From Desulfobacterales bacterium (lineage in GTDB: Bacteria; Desulfobacterota; Desulfobacteria; Desulfobacterales; JAQWFD01), in the NCBI GenBank assembly GCA_028704555.1, contig JAQWFD010000033.1, forward strand, positions 1 to 45,254: a stretch of DNA of 45,254 nucleotides. The letters run 5' to 3'. The notes beneath the pieces are model-generated. The model had not been told where the DNA came from, ran no database searches, and saw only the letters and a program-made list of their open reading frames with translations. Shown here piece after piece: positions 15,741-24,324 of the stretch (its first letter is position 1; each line of letters opens with the position of its first letter). A program made the translations under genes and the position numbers.

Positions 15741-15758
15741 TACCGGGGAAGGATTTAC

Positions 15759-16295
15759 ATGAAGCCTGAACACATTGATACGATTATAAAGGCCCATCAG
15801 GGGGAGCTGGGGTCAACCATTTCGATTCTGGAAGATATCCAGGATCACTATCATTATCTTCCCGAGGACGCCTTGAGGATGGTTGCCCGGGGAACGGGGA
15901 GCAGTCTCGTTGATATCTACGGGGTGGCCACGTTCTATAAGGCCTTCAGCCTTAAAGCCAAAGGAAAACATCTCATATCCGTCTGCCTGGGCACCGCATG
16001 CCATGTGCGCGCTGCACCGGACATTGTGGATGAATTTACACAGCAACTGGGGATCAGTCCCGGAGAAACCACGGAGGACAATGAATTTACCCTCGAGACG
16101 GTCAACTGCCTGGGGGCATGCGCTCTGGGACCGATCGTGAACGTGGATGGTCATTACTTCTCCAATGTGACACGGTCGGATGTGAAAAAGATCATTCAAA
16201 AGACCCGGGCGGGTTTCGAAGAAGACGAGATAAAGTCAGCCCCGGATGTTTTTCCCATTGAAACCAACACCAAAGAAATTTCTACAGGACACTGA
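15759..16295 (+). CDS. [2Fe-2S] thioredoxin-like subunit, NuoE/HndA-like
   Basis: A 178-residue protein matching the 24-kDa subunit family. A four-helix N-terminal region (LPEDALRMVARGTG, VDIYGVATFYKAF) is followed by a thioredoxin-like fold with the [2Fe-2S] ligands Cys76 and Cys81 (VCLGTACHVRAA) and Cys117 and Cys121 (NCLGACALGP). In NADH dehydrogenases and NAD-dependent hydrogenases this subunit pairs with the NuoF-like flavoprotein encoded next. Here the NuoF-like gene begins one base after this stop. The last ~20 residues (SAPDVFPIETNTKE) are an unusual tail. Ribosome site GGGGAAGGA precedes ATG 15759. Confidence 0.92.
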   Translation: MKPEHIDTIIKAHQGELGSTISILEDIQDHYHYLPEDALRMVARGTGSSLVDIYGVATFYKAFSLKAKGKHLISVCLGTACHVRAAPDIVDEFTQQLGISPGETTEDNEFTLETVNCLGACALGPIVNVDGHYFSNVTRSDVKKIIQKTRAGFEEDEIKSAPDVFPIETNTKEISTGH

Positions 16296-16296
16296 T

Positions 16297-18144
16297 ATGG
16301 AACAATTGAGATCACTTGAAGAATTCGATGCCCTGCAGCAGCAGCTCTTTTCAACGATCATGCCCGAAGTTCCGACCATTGTCATTCCGGCCGGTACCTG
16401 CGGCAAGGCAAGCGGTGCAGAAAAACTCATCCGCACCGCCCAGCGTGAAATTCTGGAAAAAAATCTGCAGGATAAAATCTGTCTGAAAATTACAGGATGC
16501 CATGGTTTCTGCGAAATGGAGCCTTCGGTGCTCATCGAACCGCAGCGGACCTTCTATCCCAACCTGGATAGCGGCGGAATGCAAAGAGTCATCGATGCAC
16601 TGGTAAAAGGGGAAGTGGTAGAGGATCTGCTTTATCTTGATGAGGCCACCGGGCTGAGAATAGAAAAGCAGGATGACATACCGTTTTTCCGGCATCAGTC
16701 AAGGCTGCTCCTGAGCCGAAACGAAAAGATAGATCCACTCGATATTTATGACTGCCTGCGAAATGGCGGATATTCGGCCTTTGCAGATGTGCTTAGGAAT
16801 ATCAGCGCTGAAGAGGTAATCGATGAAGTAAAAAAATCCGGTCTGCGAGGCCGGGGAGGCGCGGGATTTCCCACCGGGATGAAATGGGGATTTCTGGCCG
16901 GTGCTGCAAACGGGAAGGGAAAATATATCGTATGCAATGCCGATGAGGGTGATCCCGGTGCCTATATGGACCGCAGTCTGCTGGAAGGCAATCCGCACAG
17001 CATCATCGAGGGAATGCTGATCGGTGCCTATGCCACGGGTGCTGATTCAGGTGTGATGTACGTGCGCAGCGAATACCCCCTTGCCATCAAGCACCTGAAC
17101 AATGCACTGGCACAGGTTCGAAATACAGGACTTCTCGGCAAGAATATTCTCGGCACGGGATTCAGTTTTGATATCTCAATGGTAAAGGGCGCCGGTGCCT
17201 TTGTGTGCGGAGAAGAAACCGCCTTGATGCGCTCCATCGAAGGAAAGATGGGGGAACCCTGTCAGCGGCCGCCGTTTCCCATTGAAAAAGGGATTCATGG
17301 AAAACCCACAATGATCAATAATGTGGAAACATGGGCCAACATACCGGGTATTATAAAAAATGGGGCAGAGGAATATGCCGCAATCGGGAGCATGGATGCC
17401 GGCACCAAGATATTCAGTCTTGTGGGCAAAATAAAAAATACCGGGCTTGTCGAGGTGCCCATGGGCACGCCCATCAAACAGGTTCTCTATGATATCGGCG
17501 GTGGCCAGGCCGGTAAAACAGGCATCAAAGCCGTGCAGACAGGTGGTCCATCCGGAGGCTGCATTCCTGCGCATCTGTTTGATATGCCCATCAGTTATGG
17601 CAGCCTTGCAGCGGCAGGCTCCATCATAGGATCGGGTGGTATGATCGTGATGGATGAGAATACCTGCATGATCGATGTTGCCAAATATTTTATGCATTTT
17701 TTGAAAGATGAATCGTGCGGAAAGTGTTTTTCCTGCCGCAAGGGGACGCAGCGGATGTATGAGTTGCTTGATGATATTTCCTCCGGCAGGGGAACCATGG
17801 AACACCTGGATCTTATGGAGGAACTGGCTGTGGTCATGAAAGATACCGCGATGTGCGGTCTCGGGCAGACCGCACCGAATCCTGTTCTGTCTACACTCAG
17901 GTATTTCAGGGACGAGTACATAGAGCATATCCAAAATAAGCGGTGTCCTGCCGGGGTATGCAAGGCCCTTATCAGCTTTTCCATCAATGAAAACTGTACG
18001 GGCTGTGGGGCATGTGCCAGGGTCTGTCCGGAACAGGCCATTAAAGGTGAAAAAAAACAGCGCCATGTCATTGATCCGGACTGTTGCAATAAATGCGGTG
18101 CCTGCAGAAGCATATGTAAATTTGACGCAATCGATGTAAAATAG
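16297..18144 (+). CDS. NADH-binding flavoprotein subunit, NuoF/HndC-like with extra Fe-S domains
   Basis: A 615-residue protein in four parts. First is an N-terminal thioredoxin-like [2Fe-2S] domain (Cys35, Cys68, Cys72 region: AGTCGKASG and TGCHGFCEMEP). Second is the FMN/NADH domain with SGLRGRGGAGFPTGMKW and VCNADEGDPGAYMDR. Third is the SLBB and [4Fe-4S] N3-type site DESCGKCFSCRKGTQRM with its fourth Cys in MCGLGQTAPNP. Last is a C-terminal 2x[4Fe-4S] ferredoxin with CTGCGACARVCPEQAIKG and CCNKCGACRSICK. It should oxidise NADH (or reduce NAD+) at FMN and pass electrons through the clusters. The start is ATG 16297, two bases after the upstream stop; a longer in-frame start at 16246 would overlap the previous gene and is unlikely. 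No catalytic hydrogenase subunit is in the cluster. Confidence 0.93.
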   Translation: MEQLRSLEEFDALQQQLFSTIMPEVPTIVIPAGTCGKASGAEKLIRTAQREILEKNLQDKICLKITGCHGFCEMEPSVLIEPQRTFYPNLDSGGMQRVIDALVKGEVVEDLLYLDEATGLRIEKQDDIPFFRHQSRLLLSRNEKIDPLDIYDCLRNGGYSAFADVLRNISAEEVIDEVKKSGLRGRGGAGFPTGMKWGFLAGAANGKGKYIVCNADEGDPGAYMDRSLLEGNPHSIIEGMLIGAYATGADSGVMYVRSEYPLAIKHLNNALAQVRNTGLLGKNILGTGFSFDISMVKGAGAFVCGEETALMRSIEGKMGEPCQRPPFPIEKGIHGKPTMINNVETWANIPGIIKNGAEEYAAIGSMDAGTKIFSLVGKIKNTGLVEVPMGTPIKQVLYDIGGGQAGKTGIKAVQTGGPSGGCIPAHLFDMPISYGSLAAAGSIIGSGGMIVMDENTCMIDVAKYFMHFLKDESCGKCFSCRKGTQRMYELLDDISSGRGTMEHLDLMEELAVVMKDTAMCGLGQTAPNPVLSTLRYFRDEYIEHIQNKRCPAGVCKALISFSINENCTGCGACARVCPEQAIKGEKKQRHVIDPDCCNKCGACRSICKFDAIDVK

Positions 18145-18167
18145 AAACGAGGATAAGAGGTAACTAT

Positions 18168-18845
18168 ATGATTACCCTGACGATTAACGGCTTGGAGGTC
18201 AGTGTCGAGAAGGGAATGACCATTCTGGAAGCGGCACGGTTTCTCGGTTTTCCCATACCCACGCTGTGCCATGATGACGGGCTTTCCCCCTATGGGGCCT
18301 GTCGGCTCTGTGTTGTAGAAATCGGGGAAGAACCGAAATCAAAACTGGTTTCTTCCTGTACGTATCCGGTAGAGGAGGGCCTCAAGGTCAGAACAGGATC
18401 TCAGAGAGTAGTAAATGCCCGCAAGATGATCATTGAACTGCTTCTGGCATCGTGCCCCCAGTCAAAGACCATTCAGGATCTGGCGTCTGCCTATGGGGTT
18501 CGGCAGCAGCGTTTCAGGCAGGAGTACGAGGATTGCATACTCTGCGGGCTGTGCGTGCGGATGTGTTCCGAGCAGATGGTGGCCAAGGCCATCGGGTTTC
18601 GCGGTCGCGGCGAAAAGCGCAGCATCGGCACCCCTTTTGATGTGCAGTCCGATACATGCAGGCTCTGTGGTGCCTGCATGTATATTTGTCCGGCATGCCA
18701 GCTCCGGTGCACGTATAACGAACCGGACAAGGCCATCTGCAATGCATGTGCAAATCTGAGTGCCCCATGCATTCAAAAGGATCAGTACAATGACCTCATG
18801 TGCTATTTGTCCCCATGTGCCGCCTGTGAGATAGGAGATAATTAA
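18168..18845 (+). CDS. Short NuoG-like iron-sulfur protein with a Cys-rich C-terminus
   Basis: 225 residues. The N-terminal plant-type [2Fe-2S] domain has Cys34, Cys45, Cys48 and Cys64 (TLCHDDGLSPYGACRLC, SSC). The usual His-Cys cluster that follows in NuoG and [FeFe]-hydrogenases is absent: the segment reads LLLASCPQSKTIQDLASAYG. Two [4Fe-4S] sites follow, CILCGLCVRMC (123-133) and CRLCGACMYIC (164-174). The last 50 residues hold eight more cysteines (177, 181, 191, 194, 201, 212, 217, 220), including CNAC and CAAC pairs, enough for one or two extra metal sites. There is no H-cluster domain. It is probably the electron wire between the NuoF-like subunit and the FMN protein encoded next. Confidence 0.85.
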   Translation: MITLTINGLEVSVEKGMTILEAARFLGFPIPTLCHDDGLSPYGACRLCVVEIGEEPKSKLVSSCTYPVEEGLKVRTGSQRVVNARKMIIELLLASCPQSKTIQDLASAYGVRQQRFRQEYEDCILCGLCVRMCSEQMVAKAIGFRGRGEKRSIGTPFDVQSDTCRLCGACMYICPACQLRCTYNEPDKAICNACANLSAPCIQKDQYNDLMCYLSPCAACEIGDN

Positions 18846-18871
18846 CAAGTCATAAAGGAGTAAAAAAGAAT

Positions 18872-20455
18872 ATGATAGTTTCTAAAGTAAATGCTTCAGC
18901 TGCAACGCTTACGAAAAACAGGACAGAAGATTCCGTTGTGCCGACTTCGGGCATGTGTACCACCTGCGTGGATGGTTGTATCGGGATGTGCGAAATCGGC
19001 AAATCCGCTTACCGGGGGCACGAGGTCATCTATCCCCAACCGTTCGGTGTGATCACCACAGCCGGTCAGAAACGTTATCCTGTCGATTATTCACATTTCA
19101 ATATCATGGGGAGCTGTACAGGGGCTCACGGCATAGAGGCAGACAGCGATAAGGCCATATTTCCGAACGTGAACCTGAACGTTACGTTTGGTAAGGATGA
19201 TGGCATAAAATTCCGCTGCCCCTGGATAATTCCCGGCATCGGGTCCACCGCTATCGCCAAGAACAACTGGGAGGGCCTTGCCATCGGCTCAGCCCTCATG
19301 GGAACGGGGCTGACCATCGGGGAAAATGTCGTGGGAATGGACCCGGAGTCCGTACTGAAAGATGGGCGGGTAGTGGATACCGTTGACCTCAAGCGCAGAG
19401 TAAAACTCTATCAGGACCACCAGCGTGACGGTTACGGGGCCATCATCGTACAGGCCAATATCGAGGATACCCGTCTTGGCGCACAGGAGTATGCCATCGA
19501 AAAACTCGGTGTGGAGTGCGTTGAACTCAAATGGGGGCAGGGCGCCAAGGATATCGGCGGCGAAGTCAAGATCCGGGATTTGAAAAAGGCCCAGATGCTT
19601 TCCCGACGGGGTTATATTGTTCTGCCGGATCCATTTGACGAAAATGTGATCAAATCCTTTGAGCGCGGTTCCTTCAAGGAGTTTGAGCGTCATTCCCGCG
19701 TCGGCATGGTTTCCGAAGAATCTTTTGCACAGCGGATCGAAGAGCTCCGGGCGGCAGGGGCAAAGTATATATTTCTTAAAACAGGCGCATACCGGCCGGT
19801 TGATCTTGCCCGGGCGCTGTCTTTTTCTTCCAAATACAAACTCGATCTGCTCACGGTTGATGGCGCAGGCGGGGGAACGGGAATGAGTCCGTGGAGAATG
19901 ATGAATGAATGGGGGGTTCCGCCGGTGGAACTGCATTCTCTTCTGATCCAGTATGCAGCCCATCTGGCCGGAAAAGGTGAATATGTGCCGGCCCTGACAC
20001 TGGCCGGGGGCTTTGCCTTTGAGGACCAGATATTCAAGGGCCTTGCAATGGGCGCGCCATTTGTAAAGCTCATCGGTATGGCCCGTGGTCCGATTGCCGC
20101 GGCAATGGTGGGTAAAACCATCGGCCGCACCATCGATGACCACCAGGTGCCTGTGTATATCGAACGGTTCGGCAATTCAAAGGATGAGATCTTTGTGACG
20201 GCCGCCTCCCTTCGAAAAGAGCTTGGCGATAAGGAGTTTGAAAAGCTGCCCACCGGCGCTTTGGGCCTGTACACCTATTACGAGCGTCTCAGCCAGGGCC
20301 TGAGCCAGATTATGGCAGGCAGCAGAAAGTTTTCTACCGAGTATATCAGCCGGAGCGATCTGGCCGCGATCACACCGGATGCGGCCCGGATCAGCGGCAT
20401 CAAATATATCATGGATGCGGACAAGGAAGCGGCGTTAAATATCCTCGATAACTGA
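18872..20455 (+). CDS. GltB-type FMN-binding (glutamate synthase central domain-like) oxidoreductase
   Basis: A 527-residue protein whose body is the FMN-binding TIM barrel of glutamate synthase (GltB2 family): LTVDGAGGGTGMSPWRMM, ALTLAGGFAFEDQIFKGLAMGA and KLIGMARGPIAAAMVGKTIG. It lacks the N-terminal glutamine amidotransferase and the C-terminal GXGXG domain of true glutamate synthase, and I do not see the CxxxxxCP motif that binds its [3Fe-4S] cluster. Instead a Cys4 set lies at the N-terminus, CTTCVDGCIGMC (Cys29, 32, 36, 40), which could carry the electron-accepting cluster. It is the last gene of the NuoE/NuoF/ferredoxin operon, so it probably exchanges electrons with NADH through those subunits. 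The substrate is unknown. Confidence 0.88.
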   Translation: MIVSKVNASAATLTKNRTEDSVVPTSGMCTTCVDGCIGMCEIGKSAYRGHEVIYPQPFGVITTAGQKRYPVDYSHFNIMGSCTGAHGIEADSDKAIFPNVNLNVTFGKDDGIKFRCPWIIPGIGSTAIAKNNWEGLAIGSALMGTGLTIGENVVGMDPESVLKDGRVVDTVDLKRRVKLYQDHQRDGYGAIIVQANIEDTRLGAQEYAIEKLGVECVELKWGQGAKDIGGEVKIRDLKKAQMLSRRGYIVLPDPFDENVIKSFERGSFKEFERHSRVGMVSEESFAQRIEELRAAGAKYIFLKTGAYRPVDLARALSFSSKYKLDLLTVDGAGGGTGMSPWRMMNEWGVPPVELHSLLIQYAAHLAGKGEYVPALTLAGGFAFEDQIFKGLAMGAPFVKLIGMARGPIAAAMVGKTIGRTIDDHQVPVYIERFGNSKDEIFVTAASLRKELGDKEFEKLPTGALGLYTYYERLSQGLSQIMAGSRKFSTEYISRSDLAAITPDAARISGIKYIMDADKEAALNILDN

Positions 20456-20467
20456 TGAAAGGATGTA

Positions 20468-20502
20468 TCTTCCCCGGGGCGCGGCATGGGCTCCGGGGAA
20501 GA
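20468..20502. terminator. Bidirectional terminator hairpin between convergent genes
   Basis: TCTTCCCCGG at 20468-20477 pairs perfectly with CCGGGGAAGA at 20493-20502, a 10-bp stem with a 15-nt loop. It lies 13 bp after the GltB-like stop and before the end of the converging decarboxylase gene. The U-runs are short, but position and stem strength support a terminator serving both strands. Confidence 0.7.
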
Positions 20503-20542
20503 CAGTTTCTATCTGGCAGCCCCTGAATATTTTCTCAGCGAT

Positions 20543-21904
20543 TTATCCGGTTTCTTCAGTCGTTTTGCCGTCGTAACGGATAACCTTTGAAAGCGGTTTG
20601 ATAAATGCCTGCCGGAGAGTGTAGGTATAGGCCCCCTGATCCGGAACGACCAGAATATCGCCGGGTTCGGCCGATTTTCCGAATATGGACCAGCCCCACA
20701 TGTCCAGCGGGGTGCACAGACTGCCGGAAATATGCAGGGGAATTTCATTCAGGTACGGGCGGGTCAGATTGATCACCGGAATATATTCGCTCATGGGCCG
20801 TTCCCACCCCAGCATGCCGGTGCCGCCGTCCGTGACGACATTGCGGTAATCTTTTTTGTCCACGACCCGAAGCAGAATGTGCATGGCCGGTGTGGCGATC
20901 CAGCGACCGGGTTCCATCCGGATTTCCATCGCGGACATCGGCGGACCCAGTCGGTTCAAATGATCGGAGAGGTGTTTCATGAAGCTGTCCAGAGGGGTTG
21001 CCTGCCGGTAATAATGCCGCGTGTCGAACCGGTATCCCGGGTCCAGTACCTGTGTCAGCTGCCCGCAGACCGTATTCCTTGAATTGAGCCACTCGCCCTG
21101 CTCCGGCCAGTATCCTCCCCCGATATCCAGAAAACGCAGAGATGAGGTCAACCCGGCCGGGAGCCGGGTTTTGACATACCGGTTGATTTCATCGAGCATT
21201 CTGATTTGAGCCTCCGGATTCAGATTCCAGCTGGTATGAAACTGAAGGCCGTATACTTGAATATGGCCGAGAGCACTGGCTTTTTCCAGAAAAGCTTTGA
21301 GGTCATTTACGGGAATTCCGAACCGGTTCCAGATGCCCTGCCCGGCACTTCTGACGCGGACGCCTATCCTGACGGCATTGCGGCTCAGCTCTTTTTGGCG
21401 GATAACCAGAGAAAGCCTCCGTAGTTCACCGAAACTGTCCACAAGCAGCATAACCCGGTCATGATGGTCCACAGCCAGTGACAGTTCTTCAAATGTCTTG
21501 CCCGGGCCGCTGAATATAATCTCACCGGCGTGCAGCGACAGGGCCAGGGAAAGCTCGGCGCCGCTGGAGACGTCAAGCCCCATGCCGTTGTCGAGAACCT
21601 TTCTCAGGATTCCGTGATATGGATTGCTTTTGACGGCGTAATAGATCCGGGAGCTGTCAAAATATCGTGAAACGGTTGCTTTAAATTGCTCCAGCCGCTG
21701 AGAAAGAGCAGGTTCATCAAAAAAATACTGGGGAGTGCCGAATTTACCGGCGCTGTCAAGCAGGGCAGTTTGTTTTTTCAGTATGCCCTTTACATAGGTC
21801 TGAACGAGGCAGCGGGGCAGCGGCCGGGCCCGATGTTTCATCAGGTCAAAGGTTTTAAAAATTAAATTCAGCATCTCAATGCCCTGTCGGAAGTTGATGA
21901 ACAA
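20543..21904 (-). CDS. PLP-dependent decarboxylase, Orn/DAP/Arg (group IV, alanine-racemase fold)
   Basis: This 453-residue fold-type III enzyme has the PLP lysine in IYYAVKSNPYHGIL (K92), the glycine-rich phosphate site FLDIGGGYWPEQGEW, HTSWNLN for substrate contact, and C-terminal motifs RMEPGRWIA and SGSLCTPLDMWGW with the catalytic Cys. These fit diaminopimelate, ornithine or carboxynorspermidine decarboxylase relatives, but identity is too mixed to choose. It is the last gene of a four-gene minus-strand operon that starts with a SpeD-like protein, and it begins 12 bases after the ATP-grasp gene. A second possible start, MLNLIF, lies ten codons in. The context suggests that it decarboxylates an amino acid that is joined or modified by the upstream ATP-grasp and acyltransferase enzymes; this is inference. 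Confidence 0.85.
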   Translation of the reverse strand: MFINFRQGIEMLNLIFKTFDLMKHRARPLPRCLVQTYVKGILKKQTALLDSAGKFGTPQYFFDEPALSQRLEQFKATVSRYFDSSRIYYAVKSNPYHGILRKVLDNGMGLDVSSGAELSLALSLHAGEIIFSGPGKTFEELSLAVDHHDRVMLLVDSFGELRRLSLVIRQKELSRNAVRIGVRVRSAGQGIWNRFGIPVNDLKAFLEKASALGHIQVYGLQFHTSWNLNPEAQIRMLDEINRYVKTRLPAGLTSSLRFLDIGGGYWPEQGEWLNSRNTVCGQLTQVLDPGYRFDTRHYYRQATPLDSFMKHLSDHLNRLGPPMSAMEIRMEPGRWIATPAMHILLRVVDKKDYRNVVTDGGTGMLGWERPMSEYIPVINLTRPYLNEIPLHISGSLCTPLDMWGWSIFGKSAEPGDILVVPDQGAYTYTLRQAFIKPLSKVIRYDGKTTEETG

Positions 21905-21916
21905 TGCCTGAATCCG

Positions 21917-23248
21917 TCAGACATTGTCCGAAGATGTGGTCCACTGGTATGATTTGTTGGTGATAATATTCACATGGCTCATCAGGGTTTTGGCGATACA
22001 ATTCATATCCTCATCTTCGGGTAAGGAAATGATGCAGTAACCGATGAGTCTGTTATCATAATCCTGCGGAGGGAAGGTGATAATATCCCCGGCCTCCTTT
22101 TTTAAATGCACCGATTTGACCCAGGGCAGTGAATGGATTCTGTTTGCATCCAGATGAGCAATCAGCCCGTCCGATTCAGCATACAGATTGATGCTGGCAA
22201 CGGTTTTATCAGGCCGGGGCACCCGGACAGGAAGTTTCAGCTTTGCGCATACCAGATCCAGATACGCGCCGATGATGTCAAAGCCGGTGGCCGCTTCGAT
22301 CAGGTCCGGAATCGAGTCGCCCCCGGGTCTGGGCGTCATTTCAATGATGACTGGCCGGTCGTTATGGATGATAAGATCAGCCATGAAATATCCGCGCGTA
22401 AATCCCAGAGAAGTCGCTGCGGTTTTCAGTACATCGGGTAACTGATCCGGGGAAAATCCTTCCGGGTATGACGGTGGTACGATATAGGCAAGCACGGAGC
22501 CGAATGTCTGATTCGGCGCCATGACCTTTTCGGTCGTCCGGATCAGATAAATCCGGTTGTCTTCAAGAATGAAATCACAGCTGAATTCGGGACCGGAAAC
22601 AAACTGCTCTACAATCCATGTTTTGCAGGGATCTGATACCGGCAGATCGGAGTCCTCGATGCATACCGATTTGAAAAGCCGGTTGGCCTGTCTTTCGGCA
22701 AGGCTCTCAATCATGATATTGACATCCGTTTTAACTTCAGATTCCGTTGTGCAATGAAATACCAGCTCACTTCCACTGGCCGATATGGGTTTTAAAACGA
22801 CATCCTGCGCCCCTGTCGTTCTGAAAAAGGTAAGGGTTTCGTCCAGAAGTGAAGAAAGGGCGGCAAGGGGTGAGAAAATGCCTGCCTGCTTCCAGATGGT
22901 TCTGGCCTTGAATTTATCTCTTGCCAGGGCTATTGCCTGAAGTTCAGGAAAAGGAAGCCCCATATTCACGGCCAGAAAGCCTGCAAGCAGAAGGGACTCA
23001 CAGTCAAAACAGGCGATGCCGTCCGGGGTTATGCCGAAACGCTGAAAATGTTTACGGATCGATCGTTCGGCAAAGTCAAATTGTTCCAGGTCCGTAAAGC
23101 ATAAATAGTCCGGATCTGCGGCATTGAGTGTAAAATCCCATCGATAGGCCTGGTCCATTAAAAAACAGACACGGTCAGGTCTTTTATTGAAAATTCTGAC
23201 GACATAATCCGGGGTGGTGCCTACTATTAAAACACGTTTATCAGACAT
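21917..23248 (-). CDS. ATP-grasp ligase (carboxylate-amine ligase-like)
   Basis: 443 residues from ATG 23248, starting MSDKRVLIVGTTPDYVVRI. The ATP-grasp parts are visible: an N-terminal Rossmann-like domain, DVVLKPISASGSELVF (ATP lysine and glycine-rich loop), IVEQFVSGPEFSCDFI (central sheet) and the Mg-binding end FMADLIIHNDRPVIIEMTPRPGG. The closest layouts are amino-acid or peptide ligases such as BL00235/carbamoyl-phosphate-like members, so an acyl-phosphate-mediated amide bond is the likely reaction. The start codon overlaps the stop of the upstream acyltransferase gene (ATGTCTGA), indicating translational coupling. A longer open frame upstream to 23479 runs through that gene and is not used. 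Substrates are unknown. Confidence 0.88.
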   Translation of the reverse strand: MSDKRVLIVGTTPDYVVRIFNKRPDRVCFLMDQAYRWDFTLNAADPDYLCFTDLEQFDFAERSIRKHFQRFGITPDGIACFDCESLLLAGFLAVNMGLPFPELQAIALARDKFKARTIWKQAGIFSPLAALSSLLDETLTFFRTTGAQDVVLKPISASGSELVFHCTTESEVKTDVNIMIESLAERQANRLFKSVCIEDSDLPVSDPCKTWIVEQFVSGPEFSCDFILEDNRIYLIRTTEKVMAPNQTFGSVLAYIVPPSYPEGFSPDQLPDVLKTAATSLGFTRGYFMADLIIHNDRPVIIEMTPRPGGDSIPDLIEAATGFDIIGAYLDLVCAKLKLPVRVPRPDKTVASINLYAESDGLIAHLDANRIHSLPWVKSVHLKKEAGDIITFPPQDYDNRLIGYCIISLPEDEDMNCIAKTLMSHVNIITNKSYQWTTSSDNV

Positions 23249-24269
23249 TTGAAACTCGATTGCTGAAATGGGCTTCCGGCGCATGAAGATTAACCGTTTC
23301 GGCATATTCACGCAATGCCGGGATGGGAATATGCGGAAGGTCTGCAGTACAATGAGAATGAGTTTTCGGAGTCTTAAACAGGTACAGTGGCTCCGGATCC
23401 AGATGCCACAATGTTTTCCATTTGAAATCTCCGCAGAGAAAATCAAGCTTTGAAATTTTATGGCTGAAGGCAAATTCAATATGATTCAGGTTGATGACTT
23501 TAGCCACGCCGGGCATATCGGTGCGGGTTCCTCCCAGAAATACCGTATAGGTGTCTTTGTACAATGCCCCCAGATCGATTGCCGCCAGTTTTCCGTTTAT
23601 TTCCAGACTTACCAGCCTGAGCATGCCTTTCGCGTGTAACAGGTGCATGACATCTCTGAACGCGTTTTTGAACCGCTGGTCATACAGGTATGAATTTGAT
23701 CCGAAACTCTGGATGTTCATTTCCACAAGCGCTTCAAAATCTTCCAGTCGGTTCAGATGATATCGGCTGGAAGATCCTATCAGAAGTTGAATCGTTTTCA
23801 TGATGGCTTTGCGCTTTTTATTTGAAAATCGGTCAAAATAGGACTGGATGTCATATCCCAGCCGTGGAGGATAAAGGCAATAGCCGGTTTCATCAATCTC
23901 AAGTTCGTGAGCCCCGCTGGACTGGGGAGGCTGGATGTAACGCAGGTAAGATCCTTTTGGACAATTGCTGAAGATATATTTGAACATTTCCGGTCTTCTC
24001 ACAAAAACCGGTGTTCGTTCAAGCCATGTTTTTCCGTTCCACACCTCGCCGGGAAAAAAGACATACTGCTCGCGTTTTGTATTATAGGACAGGGGAACAA
24101 GCCCGGCAATTCCGTCCTGGTCTTTGAACAGCAGAAAGCAGGGCTTATGATTAAAATGGCGGTGAAAACAGAGGCGAAACTCCCATTCATCCGAAATTGT
24201 TTGCGGCCGGATCAGCGTTTCCCATAGTTTGCCACATTCCTCCAGATCGGTAATAAAAAAATTTTCCAT
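23241..24269 (-). CDS. GNAT/FemAB-like acyltransferase (BioF2-like domain)
   Basis: A 342-residue protein with two GNAT-like halves. The C-terminal half carries the recognisable segments DRFSNKKRKAIMK, MHLLHAKGMLRLVSLEINGKLAA (given by ends MHLLHAKGM and EINGKLAA), IDLGALYKDTYTVFLGGT and VINLNHIEFAF, in the pattern of the BioF2/Acetyltransf_6 family, including relatives that transfer aminoacyl groups. It lies second in the operon and overlaps the ATP-grasp start by eight bases. Its partner genes suggest acylation or aminoacylation of an amine. It is not a housekeeping acetyltransferase that I can name. Confidence 0.8.
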   Translation of the reverse strand: MENFFITDLEECGKLWETLIRPQTISDEWEFRLCFHRHFNHKPCFLLFKDQDGIAGLVPLSYNTKREQYVFFPGEVWNGKTWLERTPVFVRRPEMFKYIFSNCPKGSYLRYIQPPQSSGAHELEIDETGYCLYPPRLGYDIQSYFDRFSNKKRKAIMKTIQLLIGSSSRYHLNRLEDFEALVEMNIQSFGSNSYLYDQRFKNAFRDVMHLLHAKGMLRLVSLEINGKLAAIDLGALYKDTYTVFLGGTRTDMPGVAKVINLNHIEFAFSHKISKLDFLCGDFKWKTLWHLDPEPLYLFKTPKTHSHCTADLPHIPIPALREYAETVNLHAPEAHFSNRVSNV

Positions 24270-24324
24270 AATACCTGTGTATCTTCTTTCTGATACGTTG
24301 TAACAAAGAAATCAGGGCCTTTGA

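Noticed and set aside
17176..18066. 296-residue minus-strand frame inside the NuoF-like gene, and other long antisense frames (19289-20143, 37812-38732)
   Set aside because: They are shadows of strongly coding plus-strand genes with conserved motifs; there are no start signals on the minus strand.
23246..23479. Longer ATP-grasp open frame beginning at 23479
   Set aside because: The extra 77 codons lie inside the upstream acyltransferase gene; the overlapping ATGTCTGA start is more natural.
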